Source: Clostridia bacterium | Lineage (GTDB): Bacteria > Bacillota_A > Clostridia > Oscillospirales > CAG-272 | DNA length: 5,788 nt | NCBI GenBank assembly: GCA_017652965.1 | Contig: JAGBZZ010000306.1 | Coordinates: 1 to 5,788, forward strand | Reading direction: 5' to 3' | In this document: piece after piece, positions 1 to 5,428 of the stretch | Layout: every line of letters begins with the position of its first letter | Position numbering within the stretch: position 1 is the first letter of the stretch | Translations under genes and position numbers: made by a program | Notes under the pieces: generated by a model | Told to the model about the DNA's origin: nothing | Database searches by the model: none | What the model saw: only the letters and a program-made list of their open reading frames with translations

Positions 1-1268
1 AGAGGATTGATCTTACCGCCCGTAAGGAAGCACATCAGCTTACCGAAGAGCAGACCGCCCAGGGTAGAAAGCATGAAGGCACAAAGGCCGAGGGCAATGA
101 TCTTCAGGGTGCTGAGAGCAAGGAAGTTTTCGGCATTGGCGGTAGCACCGACAGAAACGCCGAGGAAGATGGTGATAATGTTGATCAGCTCGTTCTGGCC
201 GGTCTTGGAAAGACGGTCGGTCACGCCGCTGACGTTGAAGAGGTTACCAAGCATCAGGAAGCCGACCAGCGGCGCGGCATCCGGCACGATCAGAACGACG
301 AGGAGGGTAACAAGGATCGGGAAGATGACCTTCTCGGTCTTGGAAACCGAACGCAGGCTCGTCATGGTGATCATACGCTCGCGCTTGGTGGTGACAAGCT
401 TCATGATCGGAGGCTGGATCATCGGGATCAGGGCCATGTAGCTGTAGGCTGCGATGGCGATGGCACCAAGCAGCTCGGGAGCCAGGGTCTTGGTAACCAG
501 GATCGCCGTCGGGCCGTCGGCACCGCCGATGATACCGATGGCGGCCGCCTGAGCAGGCGTAAAGCCGATCAGGAGAGCGCCAAAGAAGGCAGCAAAGACA
601 CCGAACTGAGCGGCCGCACCGAGAAGCAGGCTCTTCGGGTTGGCACTCAGGGGAGAGAAGTCGGTCATCGCGCCGATACCAAGGAAGATCAGCGAGGGAT
701 AAATACCGAACTTAACACCGATGTAAAGGATGTCCAGAAGGCCGCCGGCGTTAAATACCTCTTTGACAACGCAGGACATCTTGATCTGGATCAGGGTGCT
801 GTCACCGGATTCCTTAAGCTTGGCAACGTCGCCGAGGTTTTCACGGAAAAGCTCGGTAAATTTGTCAAGGTTGGTTCCGATCACGTCAGGGTCGAATTTG
901 CAGATGCCATCCACGATCTCGTAAGCCTTGTCACCGAAGAGCGCCTTGACCTCTGCAAGGAAGCTGCTCATTTCGGCGGCAAAAAGACCGGTGACCTCAC
1001 CGGATTCGGTGAAGCCGATATAGTGGGCATCAAAGAAAAATTCGGAATGGTAAAGCTCCGCGCCCGGCAGGTTGGCAAGCAACATACCAAAGGCGATCGG
1101 AATGAGGAGCATCGGTTCAAATTTCTTGACAACGGCGAGGTAGAAGAGGGCGATGACGATGGCATACATGATGATCGTCTTCCAGCCAAAGCCGCCGAAA
1201 TCACGGAAGAGCTTGGCTACGCCCGTATTGCCCAAGAAATTTCCGATGTTTTGAAGGATTTCAGACAT
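1..1268 (-). CDS. oadB: Sodium-translocating decarboxylase beta subunit (OadB family), partial at 3' end
   Basis: Integral membrane subunit that decarboxylates carboxybiotin on the carrier protein and couples this to Na+ export. Translating the minus strand from the ATG at 1268 gives 422 complete codons before the window edge. OadB signatures are plain: LGIGAMTDF (residues 196-204), GIIGGADGPTAI (245-256), AYSYMALIPMIQPP and LMLGNLFN. By eye, Asp251 matches essential Asp203 of Klebsiella OadB, and Asn421, the second-last complete codon, matches Asn373. The catalytic segment with the conserved Ser and Arg, about 60 residues by comparison with Klebsiella (433 aa), is missing only because the window ends. 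The start is set by AAAGGAG (1277-1283), 8 nt upstream, in the 20-nt gap after the biotin carrier gene. Residues about 69-170 form a hydrophilic region longer than in classical OadB. Family assignment is secure; the substrate of the complex is not. Confidence 0.95.
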   Translation of the reverse strand, partial: MSEILQNIGNFLGNTGVAKLFRDFGGFGWKTIIMYAIVIALFYLAVVKKFEPMLLIPIAFGMLLANLPGAELYHSEFFFDAHYIGFTESGEVTGLFAAEMSSFLAEVKALFGDKAYEIVDGICKFDPDVIGTNLDKFTELFRENLGDVAKLKESGDSTLIQIKMSCVVKEVFNAGGLLDILYIGVKFGIYPSLIFLGIGAMTDFSPLSANPKSLLLGAAAQFGVFAAFFGALLIGFTPAQAAAIGIIGGADGPTAILVTKTLAPELLGAIAIAAYSYMALIPMIQPPIMKLVTTKRERMITMTSLRSVSKTEKVIFPILVTLLVVLIVPDAAPLVGFLMLGNLFNVSGVTDRLSKTGQNELINIITIFLGVSVGATANAENFLALSTLKIIALGLCAFMLSTLGGLLFGKLMCFLTGGKINP

Positions 1269-1288
1269 CGGCAGATCTCCTTTCGCTA

Positions 1289-1678
1289 TCAGCCGAGCGA
1301 AACGAGAACGTCACCGGCGTTTACAGTAGCACCCTTCTGGGTATTGATAGCCACGACCTTACCGTCGCAGGGAGCGGGAATGTCGTTTTCCATCTTCATG
1401 GCCTCAAGCACGCAAAGCACGTCGCCCTTCTTCACGGTGGCGCCGACGGCAACCTTCACGTCAAGGATGGTGCCGGGCATCGGGGCGGTCACACCCTGGG
1501 CACCGGCGGGAGCGGCGGCAGGAGCAGGGGCAGCGGCGGGAGCGGGAGCGGCCTTCTTCTCCACAACAGGAGCGGCGGCGACAGGGGCGGCAACGGCAGG
1601 AGTAGCGGCAACCTCGCCGGCTTCTTCTACAAGAACCTCATAAGTGGTTCCGTTAACGGTGATATTATACTTTTTCAT
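1289..1678 (-). CDS. Biotin carboxyl carrier subunit of sodium-pump decarboxylase (MmdC/GcdC type)
   Basis: Carries the carboxyl group between the carboxyltransferase and the OadB-type pump. It has 129 residues: an N-terminal strand region ([18 protein letters not shown], 2-19) typical of Clostridia/Veillonella decarboxylase gamma subunits, an Ala/Pro-rich flexible linker (about 24-60), and a biotinyl domain (about 62-129). The biotinylation motif EAMKMEN places the modified lysine at Lys95, 34 residues from the C-terminus, as is usual for the family; AMPG-type residues (APMPG, 65-69) precede it. AGGAG lies at 1685-1689, 6 nt before the ATG. The gene sits 34 bp after the OadG-type gene and 20 bp before oadB, so co-transcription is expected. 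The same domain occurs in acetyl-CoA carboxylase BCCP and pyruvate carboxylase, but the short length, N-terminal strand and neighbours point to a decarboxylase carrier. It should need biotin-protein ligase. Confidence 0.94.
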   Translation of the reverse strand: MKKYNITVNGTTYEVLVEEAGEVAATPAVAAPVAAAPVVEKKAAPAPAAAPAPAAAPAGAQGVTAPMPGTILDVKVAVGATVKKGDVLCVLEAMKMENDIPAPCDGKVVAINTQKGATVNAGDVLVSLG

Positions 1679-1712
1679 TTTTTTCTCCTATTCTCCGCAA
1701 AGCGGCACTGAA

Positions 1713-2054
1713 TTATTTTCTCTTAAAGGAAACCACGCGGAAGCGGGCTGCGGGAGCCGACTCCATGGCGGCGATGGCGGCAGTGAGGACGGCGATCAGC
1801 TCGGTATCGTCGCTCGCGGCAACGGGGGCGGCGGCAGGGGCAGGCTCAGCCTTCTTTTCTACGGCCGGCTTGGTAGTTGCCGAAAGGTTGCGGAAGATCT
1901 TTCCGGAAAGCTCCAGCGACAGCCAGAGCAGGGAGAGAACCGCAAAAACGATCAGCATACCCACAAGGAGCATCTGAAGGCCGTAGGCTACGCCGTCTCC
2001 GAACGACATCTTCTCGTTGAAGTTGACCTCGAGCAGGGGAAGCAAGTTACCCAT
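1713..2054 (-). CDS. oadG: OadG-family small membrane subunit (gamma/delta) of sodium-pump decarboxylase
   Basis: Small anchoring and assembly subunit that holds the carboxyltransferase and biotin carrier against the membrane pump. The 113-residue protein has a short N-terminus, one transmembrane helix at about 22-47 (YGLQMLLVGMLIVFAVLSLL), an Ala/Pro-rich linker (about 63-80), and a C-terminal segment (DDTELIAVLTAAIAAM, then RFRVVSFKRK) like that of MmdD/GcdD subunits in Bacillota. AGGAGG at 2061-2066 is 6 nt before the ATG at 2054 and supports that start; an internal ATG at residue 16 lacks a properly spaced site. The gap to the carboxyltransferase stop is 16 bp and carries this ribosome binding site. 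These subunits diverge fast, so the call rests on topology, composition and position between a carboxyltransferase and a biotin carrier as much as on sequence. Confidence 0.88.
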   Translation of the reverse strand: MGNLLPLLEVNFNEKMSFGDGVAYGLQMLLVGMLIVFAVLSLLWLSLELSGKIFRNLSATTKPAVEKKAEPAPAAAPVAASDDTELIAVLTAAIAAMESAPAARFRVVSFKRK

Positions 2055-2070
2055 ATGGCACCTCCTCTAC

Positions 2071-3507
2071 TTACAGGGGATTAACGGTGTGCAGACGGGG
2101 ACGCACAGTGCCCTTGGCAGAGAGCATCAGAAGGGCAGAGCAAATGCGGGCGCGAAGCTCGTTAGCACTGACGATATCGTCTACCTCGCCAAGCGAAGCG
2201 GCGGCCACAGGCGAGGAGAGCGACTTTCTCCAATCGGCAATCAGCTCATCGCGGCTCTTGTCGGGGTTGATCATGTTTGTCCAGGCAAACGCAACCGAGG
2301 CCTCGGCGGAAAGTGCGCCGATTTCGGAATCGTCCAGCGCGTAGGCCACGTCGGCACCCAGAGCCTTCGAGCCAAGCAGGGCGAAGGACGCACCGATCGC
2401 ATGACCGAGGATCACGGTGATCTTGGGCGTGACCGACTTGGCATAAGCCATGGCCAGCTTAGCAAGATCGGCAGAGAAGGGCGCGTTCTCGTTCTCGTCG
2501 CAAACGGCAAGACCCATAGAATCCACCAGAGTGACAAGCGGAATGGAGAAGGCGTCGCAAACATCAATGAACTTGGCGGCCTTGCGGGCGGCGGCGGCGG
2601 TCAAACGCCCCTCACCCACGGTGTAGGAGGTACCGAGGATACCGCACTTGACACCGCCAATGATGGCAAAAGCCGTCGTGAGGACGGGCGCATAATCGCT
2701 TGCCGTCTCAAAGAAGATGCCGTTATCGGCGATCGCGGCGATGGCGGCATTGACGTCTCCGCCAAAATCGCGATTGCCAAGCATGCGGTTCAGGTTGTCG
2801 GCAGTGCCTTCCACAACGATGCCCTCGCCGGCCTTGTCGGGGAGGTAATTGAGGAGATTGCGTGCATAGGCGATGGCCAAAGTGCGGTCATCGGCAGCAA
2901 AGGAGGTGATCGGCGCCTGCGAATCCTTCGTGCCGGCATAGGAGGAGACGTAGAAATTGGCGTCCTTGGTTTTGACGGTGAAGTCAAACATGGCGGCAAT
3001 GGCGGCAAAGGAGCCGATGCAGTTACCGGTGATCACGGCGATCTGCGGGATCACACCGGAAGCGGCCGAAACCGCCCTCATGATGCGGCCGTAAGCGGCC
3101 AGGGCGGCGGCACCCTCAAAGATGTCGGCACCGGCGCAATCAAACATACCGACAACGGGAGCGCCGTTCTTGAGAGCCAGATCGTAAAGGGCACAGATCT
3201 TTCTGGCATGGTTTTCGTCCAGTGCCCCCTTCATGCGGCTGCTATCCTGTGCAAAGGCATAGACAAGGCGTCCGTCGACGGCACCGTAGCCGCACACTAC
3301 GCCCTCCAGCTCCGCATCATGCTCAAGCCCCTGATACTCACAGAACTTGCGCTTGGTAAAGGCACCAAGCTCGACGAACGTGTCGTTGTCGAAAAACGAT
3401 GCAAGATTTGCCCGTGCTTCTGCGGTTCCTGCGTTGGTCAAGGTTGCCTTCAACTCCTCGGCAGAGGGCAGAACACAAGCATTTTTTGCGGTCTTGTATT
3501 TGTCCAA
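2071..3507 (-). CDS. Divergent biotin-dependent acyl-CoA carboxyltransferase (MmdA/PccB superfamily)
   Basis: Expected role: transfer of a carboxyl group from an acyl-CoA to carrier biotin, the first step of a sodium-pumping decarboxylase. The reading frame is open to a TTG at 3564; numbering here uses that TTG as residue 1. Both crotonase-like halves are visible: FVELGAF (63-69), GYGAVDGRLVYAFAQD (92-107), NHARKICALYDLALKNGAPVVG (118-139 overall), GVIPQIAVITG (170-180), then CDAFSIPLVTLVD (336-348), GSKALGADVAYA (398-409) and a VRPR tail. Several signature motifs are changed: SGGARIQEG reads CAGADIFEG (143-151), GPCAGGA reads GNCIGSF (180-186), and the DxPGFLPG loop reads DSMGLAVC (348-355). 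The start is uncertain. I chose the TTG at 3507 (478 aa), which leaves about 44 residues before FVEL, as in MmdA proteins, and has a weak GGGA 6 nt upstream. It is first in the cluster; methylmalonyl-CoA, glutaconyl-CoA or another acyl-CoA remain possible substrates. Confidence 0.85.
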   Translation of the reverse strand: MDKYKTAKNACVLPSAEELKATLTNAGTAEARANLASFFDNDTFVELGAFTKRKFCEYQGLEHDAELEGVVCGYGAVDGRLVYAFAQDSSRMKGALDENHARKICALYDLALKNGAPVVGMFDCAGADIFEGAAALAAYGRIMRAVSAASGVIPQIAVITGNCIGSFAAIAAMFDFTVKTKDANFYVSSYAGTKDSQAPITSFAADDRTLAIAYARNLLNYLPDKAGEGIVVEGTADNLNRMLGNRDFGGDVNAAIAAIADNGIFFETASDYAPVLTTAFAIIGGVKCGILGTSYTVGEGRLTAAAARKAAKFIDVCDAFSIPLVTLVDSMGLAVCDENENAPFSADLAKLAMAYAKSVTPKITVILGHAIGASFALLGSKALGADVAYALDDSEIGALSAEASVAFAWTNMINPDKSRDELIADWRKSLSSPVAAASLGEVDDIVSANELRARICSALLMLSAKGTVRPRLHTVNPL

Positions 3508-3544
3508 AGTAATTCCCGATTTGCGTTTTTTATCCGCAAATCTT

Positions 3545-3551
3545 CTCCTTT
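3545..3551 (-). promoter_or_regulatory. Strong Shine-Dalgarno upstream of the carboxyltransferase, start unresolved
   Basis: AAAGGAG on the minus strand, in the leader downstream of the consensus promoter. No ATG, GTG or TTG in the carboxyltransferase frame lies at normal spacing. The TTG at 3539, 5 nt downstream, is one frame off. The in-frame candidates are a TTG at 3564, which would make the Shine-Dalgarno itself coding, and a TTG at 3507, which is about 37 nt further on. Confidence 0.7.
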
Positions 3552-3612
3552 CATAAAAAATCAAATGTAAAACTTCGGTGAACCCGGAATTGCCCCAAGT
3601 TCCACCAAATAT

Positions 3613-3641
3613 AATATACCACCAAAAGCAGTAAATGTCAA
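3613..3641 (-). promoter_or_regulatory. Sigma-A type promoter of the decarboxylase operon
   Basis: On the minus strand TTGACA (3636-3641) is followed by exactly 17 nt and then TATATT (3613-3618). This is a perfect -35 and a near-consensus -10. Transcription should begin near 3606, giving a leader of about 40-100 nt depending on the start codon used. It lies just beyond the terminator of the regulator gene, so the four decarboxylase genes appear to form their own transcription unit. Confidence 0.85.
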
Positions 3642-3672
3642 GGAATATTCCAAGAAATGTAGAATAATATAT

Positions 3673-3700
3673 AAAAAACCCGCAGGGACGTCCCTGCGGG
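3673..3700 (-). terminator. Intrinsic terminator of the helix-turn-helix regulator gene
   Basis: A perfect 22-bp palindrome (3679-3700, arms CCCGCAGGGAC / GTCCCTGCGGG) is followed on the minus strand by TTTTTT (3673-3678). The T-tract is only on the minus-strand side, so it acts on transcription from the regulator gene, which stops at 3733. It separates that unit from the decarboxylase promoter. Confidence 0.92.
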
Positions 3701-3732
3701 TATTCGTGTGTGTGTAGGGCGGCGCAAAGCCC

Positions 3733-4578
3733 TCAGGACTGGAAGGCCGAAAGCAGAGAAAGGCGCTTGGCCGAGTATTTATAAGCATGCTCAAAATCAT
3801 GCACCTCTCGGTAGGCGATCTCCATATCCGAATAGAGCCGAAAAAGGAAATAGGCCGACATGCCGCTTTCCCCTTTGCGCTCTTCAAGCGCCAGCAAGCG
3901 GGGGATGGCCTCGTGATAATGCCGTTCCTGCATCAGAAGCTTGATCTTCTCATGCTCGGCATAAAATTCGTTGGTATAAGCATAGGTATGGTCGTCGGAC
4001 ATGTAGGCAAATAGCTCGTCCTCGGCTGCTTTTGCGGCGTAATAACGGTATTTTTGGGCTTCAAACACGCGCTTTGGAGAGGGAGTATTCGCAGAAATAG
4101 CAAGATATATCAAGGCAGAAGAGAAAATGCTTTCGGTTGGATATACAGTGGCGTCGGCATGCCTCAGTGCCTCCTCAAGGTAGGCGTGCGCGGTCTCCAT
4201 ATTGCCGGAGTGAAAGGCGGCCTTGCCCATTTTTAGGGCGCAAACCGCCAGCATCAGGGAAATCTCATCGTCTTGCGGCACGCGGAGCTCACCTATCAGC
4301 TGATAGCACTCTTGAAAATTTTCGGCACGGTAGGCGGCGCGGATATCCCCTATAAGTGCCCTCTTTTTGTACTCCGCAAGCGTCTCGTCGCTATCCAAAA
4401 GATAAGCGGCGGGGACATCAAGCACTGCCGCGATATGGGCAAGCGTTTCCAGTGACGGCATGGCTTTCCCCTTTTCGATCTCACACAGCATATTGCGGGT
4501 GATCCGCTCACCGGCCAGCTGCGCCTGGGTCATGCCGCGCTCTTTTCTAAGCTCGCGGATCTTTTCACCTAATTGCAT
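3733..4578 (-). CDS. XRE-family helix-turn-helix regulator with TPR-like C-terminal region
   Basis: Predicted cytoplasmic DNA-binding regulator of 281 residues. Residues 1-60 are an XRE/Cro-type HTH, from LGEKIRELRKERGMTQAQLA through ITRNMLCEIEKGKAMPSLETL to DVPAAYLLD. The rest, about 220 residues, is helical with TPR-like pairs (for example MGKAAFHSGNMETAHAYLEEALRHA and ERHYHEAIPRLLALEE). This architecture resembles RRNPP-type and other TPR regulators of Bacillota, some of which sense peptides; no ligand can be inferred. I reject the upstream ATG at 4620 because it lies between the -35 and -10 boxes of the gene's own promoter. The ATG at 4578 has AAAAAGGA 8 nt upstream and gives the usual MxLGEKIRxLR start; the ATG at 4587 is too close to that site. 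Its neighbours are yunB upstream and the decarboxylase operon downstream, which is a plausible but unproven target. Confidence 0.88.
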   Translation of the reverse strand: MQLGEKIRELRKERGMTQAQLAGERITRNMLCEIEKGKAMPSLETLAHIAAVLDVPAAYLLDSDETLAEYKKRALIGDIRAAYRAENFQECYQLIGELRVPQDDEISLMLAVCALKMGKAAFHSGNMETAHAYLEEALRHADATVYPTESIFSSALIYLAISANTPSPKRVFEAQKYRYYAAKAAEDELFAYMSDDHTYAYTNEFYAEHEKIKLLMQERHYHEAIPRLLALEERKGESGMSAYFLFRLYSDMEIAYREVHDFEHAYKYSAKRLSLLSAFQS

Positions 4579-4586
4579 ACGGAACA

Positions 4587-4594
4587 TCCTTTTT
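4587..4594 (-). promoter_or_regulatory. Ribosome binding site that sets the regulator start
   Basis: AAAAAGGA on the minus strand, 8 nt before the ATG at 4578. It favours that start over the in-frame ATGs at 4587 and 4620. Confidence 0.65.
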
Positions 4595-4610
4595 AAGGTT
4601 CTTTTCTGAT

Positions 4611-4639
4611 AGTATATCATGTGGGAGGCGGCTTTTCAA
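4611..4639 (-). promoter_or_regulatory. Sigma-A type promoter of the regulator gene
   Basis: TTGAAA (4634-4639), 17 nt, then TATACT (4611-4616) on the minus strand. The predicted transcription start near 4605 gives a leader of about 27 nt before the ATG at 4578. The -35 box lies inside an inverted repeat, GGGAGG (4623-4628) / CCTCCC (4642-4647), which could be an operator. Confidence 0.75.
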
Positions 4640-4647
4640 TACCTCCC
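4623..4647. repeat. Inverted repeat enclosing the regulator's -35 box
   Basis: GGGAGG at 4623-4628 and its exact complement CCTCCC at 4642-4647 are separated by 13 nt that contain the -35 hexamer. No T-tract follows on either strand, so a terminator is unlikely. It may be an operator for autoregulation, or a weak 3' hairpin for the yunB transcript, which ends its coding at 4669. Confidence 0.45.
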
Positions 4648-4668
4648 GGAAGAAAAGGTAAATAAAAT

Positions 4669-5379
4669 TTAATTTGTGGCCGCGCCAAAATCGTAAATAT
4701 CATCGATCTCCCCCTCGCTGATGTCATCGGTCAGGCGATTGATCTTGGTATAGGCGTCCGGCACTTCGCCCACAATGATCGTTTCTGCAATGGGCAGCTC
4801 CCGCGTGATACGTATGCTTTTTTGCCCTCCGGGAACCAGCAAAAGCACATCAAAGCTAACAAAAAAGTAGATACTGTGATGGGTTTGGTTAATACCGCTT
4901 TCTTCAAAGCGTGAGGCGAAATAGGCATTCATGCTTCTGGTGGCTCGAAGCTCCAGCTCTATTCCGCCGCCGGAGGGGATAAGATTTAAGCCGACCAGGG
5001 AAGAAAACGGGATCCTGATCCTCATGCTCTCGCGATCCTGCAGGGTTTGCAGGATGTCTGTAAGCAGACGGGTTCTGACGGAAAGCAGCTTGCGGGTGTC
5101 CACCTGCAGGGATGCGACGCTTCCGTCGTTTTTGTAGGCCAGAGATACGATATCACCGTATAGTGTCTCCTCCTCCTGCAGTGTCGTGGCAATAGATCCC
5201 GTGATCAGCGACTCGACCCGTTTTGTTGCCTCCGCCTCGGCAAGGGCGGTAAGAAGCGGCGTAAGCCGCAGATGAAGCATAAGAATGGCAAGCAAAAAAG
5301 GGATAAGGAGGAAGCATAAGCGCTTTTTGAAGGAGATCGGCCGCCGGCGGCGCCGGCCGAGATGACAGTAGCTTGACAA
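4669..5379 (-). CDS. yunB: Sporulation protein YunB
   Basis: YunB is a conserved membrane-anchored protein of endospore formers, expressed in the mother cell under sigma-E in Bacillus subtilis; its biochemical role is unclear. From the TTG at 5379 the product is 236 residues, close to the family's usual length. It has an Arg-rich cytoplasmic stretch (RRRRR, 9-13), one transmembrane helix (about 21-37) and an extracytoplasmic domain. Diagnostic family features include LTALAEAEATKRV after the helix, GLNLIPSGGGIELELRAT, SGINQTHH (161-168) and ETIIVGEVPDAY (199-210). The frame is open upstream to 5508, but that extension would read through a terminator hairpin and into the recombinase gene, so I reject it. 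The TTG at 5379 has GGGGGTGA upstream with 7 nt from the G core. No ATG precedes the membrane helix. The family call is firm; the start is moderate. Confidence 0.88.
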   Translation of the reverse strand: MSSYCHLGRRRRRPISFKKRLCFLLIPFLLAILMLHLRLTPLLTALAEAEATKRVESLITGSIATTLQEEETLYGDIVSLAYKNDGSVASLQVDTRKLLSVRTRLLTDILQTLQDRESMRIRIPFSSLVGLNLIPSGGGIELELRATRSMNAYFASRFEESGINQTHHSIYFFVSFDVLLLVPGGQKSIRITRELPIAETIIVGEVPDAYTKINRLTDDISEGEIDDIYDFGAATN

Positions 5380-5416
5380 AAAATCACCCCCGCCTACAGT
5401 ATATGCCGGCGGGGGT
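5378..5416 (-). terminator. Intrinsic terminator of the tyrosine recombinase gene
   Basis: Arms ACCCCCGCC / GGCGGGGGT (5408-5416 and 5386-5394) form a perfect 9-bp GC-rich stem with a 13-nt loop, followed on the minus strand by GA and TTTTTT (5378-5383). It begins 12 bp after the recombinase stop. The last two T's belong to the probable TTG start of yunB. Confidence 0.88.
5384..5391 (-). promoter_or_regulatory. Probable yunB ribosome binding site inside the terminator arm
   Basis: GGGGGTGA on the minus strand matches the GGAGGTGA anti-16S complement at 7 of 8 positions and ends 4 nt before the TTG at 5379. Most of it lies in the 3' arm of the recombinase terminator, so it would be base-paired in any read-through transcript. 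Confidence 0.5.
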
Positions 5417-5428
5417 ATTTTGTGACGG

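Noticed and set aside
1023..1643. Plus-strand open frame of about 206 codons opposite oadB and the biotin carrier gene
   Set aside because: Its Ala/Gly-rich second half is the antisense of the Ala/Pro linker, and it spans two well-supported minus-strand genes and their gap.
2017..3570. Plus-strand open frame of about 517 codons opposite the carboxyltransferase
   Set aside because: It mirrors the minus-strand gene, its translation is Gly/Asp/His-rich with no recognisable domain, and the minus-strand frame shows clear carboxyltransferase motifs. It reflects GC-rich codon usage on the other strand.
3706..3715. Five GT dinucleotide repeats between the regulator stop and its terminator
   Set aside because: Too short to call a functional or phase-variable repeat, and it is outside any coding region or promoter.
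3561..3887. Minus-strand open frame of 108 codons across the regulator's end, terminator and decarboxylase promoter
   Set aside because: It runs through a perfect terminator palindrome and a promoter and overlaps the regulator in another frame. No family resemblance was seen.
4579..4620. N-terminal extension of the regulator from the ATG at 4620
   Set aside because: This ATG lies between the -35 and -10 boxes of the gene's own promoter, upstream of the predicted transcription start, and the HTH normally begins within a few residues of the start.
5338..5359. Very GC-rich near-palindromic stretch (CGGCCG at both ends)
   Set aside because: It encodes the Arg-rich cytoplasmic segment of YunB; the symmetry is explained by repeated CGC/CGG Arg codons, and no T-tract follows.
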